A stretch of DNA of 64,000 bases, taken from Acetobacter musti (GTDB lineage: Bacteria > Pseudomonadota > Alphaproteobacteria > Acetobacterales > Acetobacteraceae). Positions 8,883 to 18,265 of the stretch are shown here, one piece after another. Position numbers and translations under genes: made by a program. Below the pieces are notes generated by a model. The model had not been told where the DNA came from. It was given only the letters and a program-made list of their open reading frames with translations, and did no database searches. Positions within the stretch are counted from its first letter, which is position 1. Each line of letters opens with the position of its first letter. The stretch lies in assembly GCF_011516835.1 (NCBI RefSeq), contig NZ_WOTB01000008.1, positions 62,001 through 126,000 on the forward strand. The letters run 5' to 3'.

Positions 8883-9638
8883 TCAGCGCGGCAGCAGCTT
8901 TCCGCGCTGCCAGGACTCGGCCGCGTCGTCGGGTGTCATGCCCTCGTTGCGGACGGCGTCCTCAAGCGCGCTGACGACCTTGTTGCCAAGTGTCAGTTCG
9001 TCGAGTTCGTCGAGCATGTCGGTATCCGCCTCTTCACGGGCTGTTTTGCTGAACAGCAGCCGGGCGGTCAGCTCCCTGCCCGCCGCTCCCTGCGGGTCCG
9101 CGAGCGGGCGCATCGGAACCCGGTGAATCAAATAGTTTGGCGTGAAAAGCGGCGCCACAACGGGCTCACCGGCATCGATGGCCTCGGCGATCGCCGCGAA
9201 GGCCTCATCATCGGGCAGGGATTCGATGGTGAAGCCGGCCTCGGTCAGACGATATCCCGCCACCATCTGACGCACGCGGGGGATAAGGGATTCCGGTGTC
9301 AGCAGGTGGCGGGCGGCGTCGGAGCCGGCGAGATCCGCCATTGACTGCAGTCCGGCCAGCGGGCTGTCCGGGCGATCGGCGACGAAGAATCCGAATGCCG
9401 GGCGGTAGAGATTGCCCAGCGGTTCGACGGCGTCAGAGTCGAAAATGGTGTCCTCCGCCGGGTGCCAGGCCGTGGCGAACAGATCGATCTCGCTGCTGGC
9501 GAGCATGCGCGCGAGGTCTTCGGCGGACCCGGTGATATAATCCGGCTCGATTTCATACGCTTCGAGAACACGCGCCACGGCGGCCGCGACAGCGGCGTGC
9601 AGCGGGGTATTCCTGTAGGCGAGAGTCAGCGTTGTCAT
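8883..9638 (-). CDS. Glycine betaine-type (OpuAC) substrate-binding domain protein, no signal peptide
   Basis: 251 residues resembling the ligand-binding domain of glycine betaine/choline ABC systems (LTLAYRNTPLHAAVAAAVARVLE, SEIDLFATAWHPAED, PVVAPLFTPNYLIH). The start at 9638 (MTTLTLAYRN) begins directly in the mature domain; the longer frame to 9773 adds a charged, low-complexity extension, not a signal peptide. No permease or ATPase gene is adjacent. It follows the M13 protease gene by 71 bp on the same strand. It may be a cytosolic ligand-binding protein rather than a transporter part. Confidence 0.75.
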   Translation of the reverse strand: MTTLTLAYRNTPLHAAVAAAVARVLEAYEIEPDYITGSAEDLARMLASSEIDLFATAWHPAEDTIFDSDAVEPLGNLYRPAFGFFVADRPDSPLAGLQSMADLAGSDAARHLLTPESLIPRVRQMVAGYRLTEAGFTIESLPDDEAFAAIAEAIDAGEPVVAPLFTPNYLIHRVPMRPLADPQGAAGRELTARLLFSKTAREEADTDMLDELDELTLGNKVVSALEDAVRNEGMTPDDAAESWQRGKLLPR

Positions 9639-9709
9639 CGAGAGACGTCCTTTTCCGCGCCGTCCCGCCCCGTTCGAAGGCGGTCCGGCGTCCTGCTCAA
9701 ACCCGTACG

Positions 9710-11815
9710 TTACCAGATTTTTACGCGCGCGTCCGGGGCAAGGTAGAGAGACTGGCCAGGTTTCACGTTCCACGCCTTATACCAGGCATCGATGTTGTGC
9801 ATGGGCAGGTTGACGCGCGCCGCCGGGGCTGAATGCGGGTCGATCGTGGCGAGCTGACGCGCCCGGTCTTCCCGTACCTTCATGCGCCAGACCTGCGCCC
9901 AGCCGAGGAAGACGCGCTGCTCGCCGGTCAGCCCGTTCCGGATTTCTCCCGGTTTGCCGTTCAGCGAGGCGTGATAGGCGTCGAGCGCCAGGGTGAGGCC
10001 GCCCAGATCGGCGATGTTCTCGCCCATGGTGAGTTTGCCGTTCAGATGGACGCCCGGCAGAACCTCAAAGGCGTCGTACTGGGCGCCGAAACGGGCGCCG
10101 AGCTTTTCGAACCGCTCGGCGTCCGCTTTGGTCCACCAGTCGCTGAGGCGGCCGTGCTCGTCGAATTTACGGCCCTCGTCGTCGAAGCCGTGGGTCATTT
10201 CGTGACCGATGACACCGCCGATGGCGCCGTAATTGACCGCCGTATCCGCATTCGGATCGAAGAAAGGCGGCTGCAGGATCGAGGCCGGGAAGACGACCTC
10301 GTTGAAGACCGGATTGTTATAGGCGTTGACGGTCTGCGGGGTCATATCCCATTCGTCACGGTCGACGGGCTTTCCGAGATGGCCGAGCCAGTAGGTCCAC
10401 TCAAAGCCGCCGGCGCGGGCCGCGTTTCCGTAAGCGTCGCCGGCCTGGATGGTCAGCCCGTCATAGCCGCGCCATTTCTTCGGATACCCGATCTGGATTT
10501 CGAAATTGTCGAGCTTGGCGATGGCGTGCTGTTTCGTCGCGGGCTCCATCCAGCTGTTGTTCTCCAGACGGATGCGGAACGCGGCTTTCAGCTGCTTTGT
10601 CAGCGCATCCATCTTCGCCTTGCTCTCAGGCGGGAAATAACGATCGACGTAGATTTTGCCGAGCGCCCAGCCCATGGCGTTTTCCGTGACGTCCGCGCCG
10701 CGCTTCCAGCGGACCGCGAGCTGCGGCTGTCCGGCCAGGGTTTTGCGGTTGAAGTCGTAGGACGCGTTCACGAAGGGCGATGAGAGGTAGGTCGAGGCGC
10801 TGTTCGCGAGGTGGAAGGCCATCCATGCCTGCAGCACCGGCATCTTCGCCGCGCCGAAGATCTTCGCCTGCCCGATGATCGCGGACGGCTCGCCGACGAT
10901 CAGCTTCGCGGCATCGGCCTGCTGCGTGCTGATGCCGGCGCCGGAAAGCCATGAGACCCAGTCGAAGCCGGGAGCCTGAGAGACCAGTTCGGCGACCGAG
11001 CGGGCGTTGTAGGTTTTCTCGGGGTCGCGCATGTCGGCGCGCGCCCAGTGAACGTTGGCGATGGAGGTCTCCAGCGCGACGATATCGGCGGCGCAGGCGG
11101 CGGCGTCCGGCCAGCCGGCCAGACCGAGCATCTTCGTGATATAGGCCTGATAGGCCTGTTTCTTCGCGGCGAACTGCGGCTTCAGATAGTAATCCCGGTC
11201 AGGCATTCCGAGACCGGCCTGATCCACATACACGGCGAAACGCGTCGGATCCTTCGCATCCGGCATGATGCCCAGCGCAAAGCCGGTTGGCCGGAACGTT
11301 GTCTGACCGGTGCCGAGAAGACGGGCGAAGTCGGCCGGGGTCCGGACGGCGCGGATGGCATCGAGATCTGCCTTGAGCGGCGTTGCGCCGAGTTTCTCGA
11401 TCGCGCCCTCATCCATGAAGGTCGTGTAGAAGGCGGCGAGTTTCTCGTCGCTGGTCTGCGGTGTGTCGGTGGCCGGTTTCGGCAGGCTGGTCAGAATGTC
11501 CCGGACGCGCTGCTGCGAGAGTTCGCGCAGTTTGTCGAAGGCTCCGAACGAGGTGCGGTCGGCGGGGATGACGAGGGCCTGGACGGCCTTACCGTTCGCA
11601 TACTCGAAAAAATTGTCGCCGGGGCGAACGGCCGTATCGCGACCGGGAAGATCAAAACCCCATGGCCCGATGGCGACGCCCTGCGTCTGCGCCGTCGCGA
11701 CAGGGGCCGCGGGTGCGGATGTGACAAAGAGAAAAGAAGAGAAACAGGTTGCCAGCATCAGGCCACGAAAGGCCGTCTGGCGCATCGCAGCAGGACTGAA
11801 TTTTCCGGATAGCAT
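9710..11815 (-). CDS. M13 family metalloendopeptidase (neprilysin/PepO-like), secreted
   Basis: Zinc peptidase of 701 residues. The zinc site is VIGHEMTHGFDDEGR with the third ligand in GENIADLGG, both typical of M13. The C-terminal HSAPAARVN substrate-binding stretch is conserved. A signal peptide begins at an internal Met (TAFRGLMLATCFSSFLFVTSAPAAP), so export to the periplasm is expected. Start choice: 11815 (GGGGA upstream) or 11785 directly at the signal peptide; the open frame to 11914 adds an unlikely extension. Confidence 0.92.
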   Translation of the reverse strand: MLSGKFSPAAMRQTAFRGLMLATCFSSFLFVTSAPAAPVATAQTQGVAIGPWGFDLPGRDTAVRPGDNFFEYANGKAVQALVIPADRTSFGAFDKLRELSQQRVRDILTSLPKPATDTPQTSDEKLAAFYTTFMDEGAIEKLGATPLKADLDAIRAVRTPADFARLLGTGQTTFRPTGFALGIMPDAKDPTRFAVYVDQAGLGMPDRDYYLKPQFAAKKQAYQAYITKMLGLAGWPDAAACAADIVALETSIANVHWARADMRDPEKTYNARSVAELVSQAPGFDWVSWLSGAGISTQQADAAKLIVGEPSAIIGQAKIFGAAKMPVLQAWMAFHLANSASTYLSSPFVNASYDFNRKTLAGQPQLAVRWKRGADVTENAMGWALGKIYVDRYFPPESKAKMDALTKQLKAAFRIRLENNSWMEPATKQHAIAKLDNFEIQIGYPKKWRGYDGLTIQAGDAYGNAARAGGFEWTYWLGHLGKPVDRDEWDMTPQTVNAYNNPVFNEVVFPASILQPPFFDPNADTAVNYGAIGGVIGHEMTHGFDDEGRKFDEHGRLSDWWTKADAERFEKLGARFGAQYDAFEVLPGVHLNGKLTMGENIADLGGLTLALDAYHASLNGKPGEIRNGLTGEQRVFLGWAQVWRMKVREDRARQLATIDPHSAPAARVNLPMHNIDAWYKAWNVKPGQSLYLAPDARVKIW

Positions 11816-12052
11816 TCGGCTGAGATCCCCGACAGGATGATGGTGGCCGGCCAGCGCTGCCGCCACGCGTTTATTTGTTACAGTTATGCATAAGTCAGGT
11901 CGCTGCCGGGGCAAAGAGGGCCGGCACAGATTCTTCCAGGGCCGGATGTCAGGAAGCGATATCAGGGAACCGACGATCCGGAATCAGACGAATCGGGCCA
12001 GATGGGCCGATCGGATGGGACGGGTCAGACGAAACGGGTCAGACAGGCCGGC

Positions 12053-12883
12053 TCAGACGCCGGCGGCCATGGCGACTTTCGCCATGCTCTTTTGCCGCTG
12101 CCGGATCAGCGCATAGACAATTTTCGAAGCGATGGCATGGACGCGGCCATGGGGCCGGAAACCGATCGTTTTCAGGATCATGCCGGTCACCCGGTCGATA
12201 TGTTTCTGACGATAGGCCCGGAGCGCGCGCGACATGTAGCCGGCGATGCAGCGGCGGCGGTCATAGGGCACCGAAGGGGACTCGTTGGTTGTGTAAAAGG
12301 CGGAGGCGAGTTCGTCGTCCTCGCTCTCGGTGACACGTCCGATGGCGATGCGGGCGCGGGTCCAGGGGCCGAGCCGCTCACGCTTCAGATAACGGTGCAT
12401 ATGGTCGTAGAACAGCTTGAAATGCCGGTATTCGTCGGCGGCGATCTGCTTGCAGATGGCTTTCAGGAGCGGTTCTTCGGTTGCATCCGCGAGGGCGGAA
12501 TAGAAGGAGGAGGTGCCGGTCTCCACCATGCAGCGCGCGATCAGTTCGCCGGTGCGCGAACCCCGGACGGAGGCGGTCGCGTTCAGATCGATGTGATAGC
12601 TGGACCGGTAGCGTTCGAAAGCGGCGGGGTAATCCCAGGCGGGATCGGCCAGCATCGCCCAGCGGCCGAGCGCGTCGCCATGCTGGACCTCCTCGATCGC
12701 CCAGTTATCGGCCGCCGCCTGAAACGCCTCATCGTCGGCGAACACGCGGTTCAGATAGACGGCATAGTCCACACCGTTGCGTTCCACGACAGCAGCGGCC
12801 TTTACGATGGCGACCACATCCGGGTCGACATGCGCGGGGTCGAAACCGTCCCAGTTCAGCTGATCGATGTGCCAGTGCTTCAT
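12053..12883 (-). CDS. Ferritin-like diiron protein
   Basis: 276 residues, mostly helical. Four spaced motifs give a full diiron set: VERNGVDYAVYL, WAIEEVQHGDAL (ExxH), CMVETGTSSFY and IAADEYRHFKL (ExxH). This E-ExxH-E-ExxH order is that of acyl-ACP desaturase or ferritin-like oxidases. The basic C-terminal region (about 100 residues) is of unknown role. Substrate unknown. It stands alone, with 237 bp before the M13 gene and 218 bp to the PAS-EAL gene. Confidence 0.75.
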   Translation of the reverse strand: MKHWHIDQLNWDGFDPAHVDPDVVAIVKAAAVVERNGVDYAVYLNRVFADDEAFQAAADNWAIEEVQHGDALGRWAMLADPAWDYPAAFERYRSSYHIDLNATASVRGSRTGELIARCMVETGTSSFYSALADATEEPLLKAICKQIAADEYRHFKLFYDHMHRYLKRERLGPWTRARIAIGRVTESEDDELASAFYTTNESPSVPYDRRRCIAGYMSRALRAYRQKHIDRVTGMILKTIGFRPHGRVHAIASKIVYALIRQRQKSMAKVAMAAGV

Positions 12884-13101
12884 TCCGCTTTGTCCCTGCG
12901 TTAACCACGCTCACGCACGCCCGATGATCGCTCATCATGGTGGTCTTCATCCGGGGCCGCACACAGGCCCGGCCGGACGACAGGCGGCCGCCCGGCGTGA
13001 TTCCGGCTCTCCGCCTGCCTCCAAATGCGCGCGGCGTCAAGAAAGACACGGCGCCACACCGGCCCGTCAAGCCGCTTCCGGTTACTAACGCATCGCTGTG
13101 G

Positions 13102-14898
13102 TCAGGTGTTGCCGCTGGTCATGACGCGGGCCACGTTTCGCACGGGATGCTCCGCGGCGGCGGGGGCCGTCTGTGGCGGGGGCGCCGCAGACGGCGGTGA
13201 TGTCCGGCGCGCCCGGCTCCGGGCCTGAAGCTGCGCCTGGGCCGGAGAATTCTGAGACGGCGCGGACGCGCCTCTGGTCCGGTTGAGGGCTGCGAACAGC
13301 GCATCGGTCGTGACCGGTTTCCCGAAGAGCCATCCCTGTCCGCATTCGATCCCGAGATCCCGCGCCAGCGCGGCCTCGACGTCGGTTTCGATCATCTCGG
13401 CGACCGTGCGGCAACCCAGTTCGAAACCGCAGCGGGCAATCGCGCGGATGAGGATCCGGTCGCGGCCGCTGGTCATGGAGTTACGGAAGAAATCGCCATC
13501 TATCTTGATGTAATTGACCGGGAAACGGCGCAGATACTCGAAGCTCATGGCCCCTGCCCCGAAATCATCGAGACAGATCCGGTGCCCGCGCCGGAACAGT
13601 TTCTGCAGCAGCGCCGCCGGACGCTCGAAATCCGTGATGCCCCGTGTTTCCGTGATTTCGATCAGAAGCCGCGAGGGCGCGACCTTCGCGTCCGGCGCAT
13701 CGAGCAGATTCAGCAGGCGGTCGGCGAACTCAGGCGACTGCACGGAGCGGCCGGAAATGTTGAGCGCCACGCGGACGCCAGGCGGCATTTTCTGCAGCAG
13801 CCGGATCGTCTTGATGCAGTTGAGCAGATCGAATGTGTTGATCATGCCGATCTGCTCGGCGATTTTGATGAATTCACCGGTATTGGAGATGCCGCGCGCC
13901 ACGCCCTGCGCGAAACGGGTCAGAACCTCATAATGCTGAATGGCGCCGGTCTTGAGCGCGATGATCGGCTGCAGCACCTGAAAGAACGTGTCGTCCTCGA
14001 TGATGTTGCGACAGGCCGCGGCGAGACCGCGGTCACGCGAGATCGATGCGGCGAGACATTCCGGCAGGTTTTCGAAGGTGAAGGTGTCGGTTGCGTCTTT
14101 CGCGAAAGCCGTGAGAGCGAAATCGAGCGCGGATTCGATCTCCTTCGGTTCCATCAGCGACGAATCGAGCGGCAGCGAGCGGGTATAGGTCGAGGCGAGA
14201 AGCGAATCCGCCGCCGAGGCGATTTCGCGTTCGACGATGCCGGGCGATTTGCTTTCATCCCAGATATAGGCGAACGCGCCGTCATTGAGCCGGGTGACGG
14301 CGCCGCCCTCGCTGTGCGTTCTGAGGATGCCTTCCACCTCGGCGAGAAAGGCGCGGGCGAGCACGCTGTCATGCGGGGCCGCTGATTTCACCAGCTGTGG
14401 CAGGGACACCATGGTGATGCTGAACCGGGAGGGATCTCCGGCCTGCGGCGTCAGACGGCGGGCAAAATCGATGAAGGCGCTGCGTTCGAGCAGGCCGTCA
14501 CTCTCGGGGCAGACGACGAAGGCCCGGTCCATGATCGTGGCCGTGACCACGCGTTCGCCGGGTGTGGTGGACATGCCGAGAACGGCGGTGGTGGTCTCGG
14601 TTTCTCCGCGCAGGAAACGGACCGTGATGCGGTTCATTTTGCCGGTGTTGTCGAATTCCTCGACCGCGCGGCGAAAATAAACCCGGTCGGCCGGAACGAG
14701 CAGATCGAACACGGAAAGACCGCGCACTGCCTTCTGCTGATGACCGGTCAGTTTCTGGATCGCTCCGCCAACGTGACGGATGCGAAAGGCACGATCCACC
14801 TCGAACAGGACGTCCGCAGCGGCGAAAGCCAGCGCGGCAAGCTGCTCCAGCTTACGGTCCGTGGCTGTACCCGATTTGATCTCACCGTCGGCCGCCAT
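13102..14898 (-). CDS. PAS-EAL cyclic-di-GMP phosphodiesterase-like protein
   Basis: 598 residues. A PAS sensor domain (about 15-130: ADVLFEVDRAFRIRHVGG, LTGHQQKAVRGLSVFDLL) is followed by a degenerate GGDEF-like middle with no GGDEF motif, then an EAL domain (about 290-560). The signature Glu is in YEVLTRF instead of EAL; LNISG, EITETRG, LDDFGAGAMS, YIKIDG, and GQGWLFGKP are present, so metal and substrate residues look largely kept and activity is plausible. The C-terminal ~40 residues are Ala/Pro/Arg-rich. No transmembrane segment, so it is likely cytosolic. Divergent from bioB. Confidence 0.88.
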   Translation of the reverse strand: MAADGEIKSGTATDRKLEQLAALAFAAADVLFEVDRAFRIRHVGGAIQKLTGHQQKAVRGLSVFDLLVPADRVYFRRAVEEFDNTGKMNRITVRFLRGETETTTAVLGMSTTPGERVVTATIMDRAFVVCPESDGLLERSAFIDFARRLTPQAGDPSRFSITMVSLPQLVKSAAPHDSVLARAFLAEVEGILRTHSEGGAVTRLNDGAFAYIWDESKSPGIVEREIASAADSLLASTYTRSLPLDSSLMEPKEIESALDFALTAFAKDATDTFTFENLPECLAASISRDRGLAAACRNIIEDDTFFQVLQPIIALKTGAIQHYEVLTRFAQGVARGISNTGEFIKIAEQIGMINTFDLLNCIKTIRLLQKMPPGVRVALNISGRSVQSPEFADRLLNLLDAPDAKVAPSRLLIEITETRGITDFERPAALLQKLFRRGHRICLDDFGAGAMSFEYLRRFPVNYIKIDGDFFRNSMTSGRDRILIRAIARCGFELGCRTVAEMIETDVEAALARDLGIECGQGWLFGKPVTTDALFAALNRTRGASAPSQNSPAQAQLQARSRARRTSPPSAAPPPQTAPAAAEHPVRNVARVMTSGNT

Positions 14899-15089
14899 GG
14901 TCTCCGCGCAAAAAAACGTTTCGGCCTGACTTTGCCCAAAAGAGAATAATGAGAGTTTAATTTATATGGCGTCCCTGTATGACCTCATTCCGGTGCTCCC
15001 CCTTTAAATCGGGCTGTGAATCAGGGCGATTCCGTGCCAGACACCGACGACCCGCAGATTAAAGACACGCAGACAACAGGAATGCTTGC

Positions 15090-16124
15090 ATGGCCGATGG
15101 CAGCCCTTTCAGCGCCCCTTCTCCCGTGAACCGGAACGGCGCCCCCCGTCATGACGCCTCCCGGCCGGACGCGCTGCGCCATGACTGGACGCGTGAGGAC
15201 GTGCAGGCGCTTCTGGATCTGCCGTTTCCCGAACTGCTCTACCGGGCGCAGACCGCTCACCGCGCGCATTTCGACCCGGCCGAGGTCCAGATTTCGACCC
15301 TGCTGTCGATCAAGACCGGCGGCTGCCCGGAAGACTGCGCCTACTGCCCGCAGAGCTCCCGTCACGAGCAGAGCGTGAAGGCGGAAAGGCTGATGGCTGT
15401 CGACCGCGTGCTCATCGAGGCGAAGCGCGCGAAGGACGCCGGGGCGGCCCGTTTCTGCATGGGCGCGGCCTGGCGCTCGCCGAAAGACCACGATCTGGAG
15501 ACGGTCTGCGCGATGATTGAGGGCGTGAAGGGCCTCGGTCTCGAAACCTGCGTTACGCTCGGTATGCTGGACACGAGGCAGGCGCACCGTCTGCGCGATG
15601 CGGGGCTCGATTATTACAACCACAACATTGATACCTCGCCGGAATATTACGGTGAGATCATCTCCACCCGCACCTGGCAGGACCGCCTGGACACGCTGGA
15701 AAACGTCCGGGATGCCGGAATCAATGTCTGTTGCGGCGGCATTGTCGGCATGGGGGAAGGCGAAGGCGACCGGGCGGGCATGATCGCAACTCTGGCGTCC
15801 ATGCCGAAGCACCCGGAAAGCGTGCCGATCAATCTGCTGGTCCGTGTCGCGGGCACGCCGCTCAGCGACGCGGAAGAGGTCGATCCGATCGACTTTGTCC
15901 GGATCATCGCCGCCGCGCGTATTACGATGCCGGCCAGCCATGTGCGCCTCGCCGCCGGACGCGAGAACATGAACGACGAGACCCAGACCCTGTGTTTCCT
16001 CGCCGGCGCCAATTCGATCTTCTATGGCGAAAGGCTGCTCACCACGCCCAATCCTGCCGCGACGCGGGACCGGAAGCTGCTCGACAGGCTGGGCATGCGC
16101 ACTACGGTTGTCAGCGACGCCTGA
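15090..16124 (+). CDS. bioB: Biotin synthase
   Basis: Radical SAM enzyme that inserts sulfur into dethiobiotin, last step of biotin synthesis. 344 residues; the radical SAM cluster is Cys79, Cys83, Cys86 in [14 protein letters not shown], and the second cluster region ([39 protein letters not shown]) is intact, including the substrate Asn in YNHNID and AGANSIFYG near the end. A CAGGAA ribosome site lies upstream. No other bio gene is adjacent. Confidence 0.97.
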   Translation: MADGSPFSAPSPVNRNGAPRHDASRPDALRHDWTREDVQALLDLPFPELLYRAQTAHRAHFDPAEVQISTLLSIKTGGCPEDCAYCPQSSRHEQSVKAERLMAVDRVLIEAKRAKDAGAARFCMGAAWRSPKDHDLETVCAMIEGVKGLGLETCVTLGMLDTRQAHRLRDAGLDYYNHNIDTSPEYYGEIISTRTWQDRLDTLENVRDAGINVCCGGIVGMGEGEGDRAGMIATLASMPKHPESVPINLLVRVAGTPLSDAEEVDPIDFVRIIAAARITMPASHVRLAAGRENMNDETQTLCFLAGANSIFYGERLLTTPNPAATRDRKLLDRLGMRTTVVSDA

Positions 16125-16362
16125 ACGCAGCCGCAGACGATCACGGGAATGATTCAAAGGGGTGGCCAGGGTGGCAGACCTCTGATTCTCTGAAGCCTTC
16201 TTCCGGGCCGGAAGGAATGCAGTGACAGACTGTCGGGCTTTACTCCGGCGCCCGCGCCTTCTTTCACCCGGTGCAATGCTGCTGCGATCCTGTCAGGCTG
16301 GACGCTGGCCGACGCTGTTTGCGACAAAACTCCGTTACGACGGGGGAACCGTGGAGAGGACG

Positions 16363-17226
16363 ATGCGGCAGGTCACAGCAGAACAGTCGCCTCTGTGGTC
16401 ATCGACGGCGGCCGGTGTGGCGCGGCTGCGTGCGTTGCATCAGGTTGTGGATGGTGGCGCGATCTTTCAGGACCCGCTGGCTTTGCGCATCCTCGGGCAT
16501 CAGGCCGCGCAGTATGAACGGAGTGCGCGTGAACACCCGGAGCGCGTGACCCCTTTTCGCCTGTTCATCGCCGCGCGCAGCCGGATCGCCGAGGACGCGC
16601 TGGCCGCCGCTGTGCAGCGGGGGGTGCGTCAGGTCGTCATTCTCGGCGCGGGGCTGGACACGTTCGGCCTGCGCAATCCCTTTCCGGAGGTCCGGGTCTT
16701 TGAGGTTGACCGGGCGGAAATGCAGGGCTTCAAACGGGACCGGATCGCCGCCGCCGGGCTGGACGAGCCGGAGATGCTCAGGTTCATCGCCACGGATTTC
16801 ACGCTCGGAACGCTGCGGGATACGCTGGGGGCTGGCGGTGTGGATCTTACGCAGCCGGTGTTTTTCATCTGGCTTGGGGTGATGATCTATCTCGATCAAG
16901 CCGCGATCGACGCCACGCTTGCCTGCGTGGCGGCCATTCCTGGCAGCGAAATCGTCTTCGATTACAGCGTCCCGCTGGAGAGTTTTTCCGATGCGACACG
17001 GCGCAATGTCGAAGAGCGGGCGCGCAGTGTGGCAGAGCGCGGCGAGGCCTGGGTCAGCCGGTTCTCTCCCGATGACATGCGGGCGCTGCTTGCCCGGCAC
17101 GGGCTCACCATTATGCAGGATCTCGACAAGGCGGCGATGAACCGGCGTTTCGGGCTTCCTGAACCTGCCGCGGACGAACGGGCCGGTTCGCATGTGGTCA
17201 TTGCCCGTGTGTCAGAGCCAGGCTGA
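16363..17226 (+). CDS. Class I SAM-dependent methyltransferase, leucine carboxyl methyltransferase-like
   Basis: 287 residues of the family with an O-methyltransferase/LCMT-type fold: TAAGVARLRALHQVV at the N-terminus, VVILGAGLDTFGLRNP as SAM motif I, VFEVDRAEMQGFKRDRI as motif II, VFFIWLGVMIYLD later. The start at 16363 has GGAGAGGA 4-11 bases upstream; the open frame reaching back to 16222 has no ribosome site and is poor sequence. The substrate is unknown; actinobacterial relatives modify polyketides or unknown acids. Confidence 0.85.
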   Translation: MRQVTAEQSPLWSSTAAGVARLRALHQVVDGGAIFQDPLALRILGHQAAQYERSAREHPERVTPFRLFIAARSRIAEDALAAAVQRGVRQVVILGAGLDTFGLRNPFPEVRVFEVDRAEMQGFKRDRIAAAGLDEPEMLRFIATDFTLGTLRDTLGAGGVDLTQPVFFIWLGVMIYLDQAAIDATLACVAAIPGSEIVFDYSVPLESFSDATRRNVEERARSVAERGEAWVSRFSPDDMRALLARHGLTIMQDLDKAAMNRRFGLPEPAADERAGSHVVIARVSEPG

Positions 17227-17263
17227 GACCGGTCAGGCCGAACGTTCCGATCGTTTTTAAGGC

Positions 17264-17380
17264 AAGGCGTTTGTATATTTTACAAATGAGGCGCTGTGGT
17301 TTTTCGGGGCTTTGCCCCGGACCCCACAAGGGGACGCGGTCCCTTTGATCCCCGTTTGTTAAATCAAAAGGGGTGATGGG
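17264..17380 (+). repeat. Double-hairpin intergenic repeat, copy R2
   Basis: Begins AAGGCGTTTGTATATTTTACAAA, then CGGGGC-TTT-GCCCCG hairpin, GGGAC/GTCCC hairpin, GATCCCCGTTTGTTAAATCAAAAGGGGTGA. Lies between convergent methyltransferase and OsmC genes. Confidence 0.65.
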
Positions 17381-17446
17381 GTCCGCGCGCCCGTCCGGTT
17401 CTGCGCTGGCCCGGTCCAGGCGTTGCAGGCCGGGACCGGGTGATAC

Positions 17447-17878
17447 TTACGCGTTCAGCGTCGCGTCCAGTGTGATCTCTGCTTTAAACAGTTTTGAAAC
17501 CGGGCAGCCGGCTTTGGCCTTTGCCGCCAGTTCGGCGAATTTCTCCTGGGTCGCGCCCGGAACCGTTCCCGTCAGCGCCAGATGGATCGCTGGAATGGCA
17601 AATCCTCCTTCCTGCTTTTCCAGGGAAACCGTCGCCTTCGTGTCGAGCGCGGTGGCCGTGAGACCGGCCTCGCCCAGAATCAGCGAAAGCGCCATCGTGA
17701 AGCAGGCGGCATGGGCGGCTCCGATCAGTTCCTCCGGATTGGAGCCCGGTTTGCCTTCGAACCGCGTGTTGAATCCGTAGGGCTGGTCTTTCAGAGCGCC
17801 GCTCTCGGTCGAGATCAGGCCCTTTCCTTCTTTGATGGTGCCCTCCCAGTGCGCGGTGCCGAATTTTTTGATGGTCAT
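17447..17878 (-). CDS. OsmC family peroxiredoxin
   Basis: 143-residue thiol peroxidase that reduces organic hydroperoxides. The two redox cysteines are in GAAHAACFTMALS and KAGCPVSKLF, and the N-terminus KKFGTAHWEGTIKEGKG is OsmC-like. The ribosome site GGAGAA lies 7 bases before the ATG. Divergent from mqo across 387 bp. Confidence 0.92.
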   Translation of the reverse strand: MTIKKFGTAHWEGTIKEGKGLISTESGALKDQPYGFNTRFEGKPGSNPEELIGAAHAACFTMALSLILGEAGLTATALDTKATVSLEKQEGGFAIPAIHLALTGTVPGATQEKFAELAAKAKAGCPVSKLFKAEITLDATLNA

Positions 17879-18265
17879 GGTCCGTTCTCCTGTCAGTAAC
17901 CGGAATTATGGTCTCCGGAATTCCTGTCTCTGTTGATTTCTGGCCTCGGGATGAAACGCCGGCAAGGGGGCCGGGGTTGCCGGCGCAGATCTGACGAGAG
18001 CGAAAGGCAGCCCTCGCGCACGGGTCTGCCTGCGGTCCGCTCGCAAAGAGATGATGTCGTGAAAAATGGCATTCGCGTGCATACCGGAGCCCATGCACGG
18101 TTCATGCCTGCCTCGCGGAACATGCCCGTCGCCCGGCCCGGCCGGTGTGCGACGAGGGATTTCCGTGTCCGGCATGCCTGTTCCGGTCGCCCCTGCCGGG
18201 CCATTATCCGGTCCTGCGGGGTTTTGCTCCACAGCCTGTCGCGCCTTACCTGTCCGGAGAGTCTC
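17879..18265. other. Divergent regulatory gap osmC-like / mqo
   Basis: 387 bases without a supported gene. It must hold both promoters. A direct repeat CCGGAATT at 17900-17907 and 17915-17922 (15-bp period) lies just upstream of the OsmC start. The mqo frame stays open through this region, but the residues are Arg-rich and not part of the family. Confidence 0.5.

Noticed and set aside
17933-18265. Upstream extension of mqo
   Set aside because: Open by chance; Arg-rich, no family similarity, and a good ribosome site precedes 18266.
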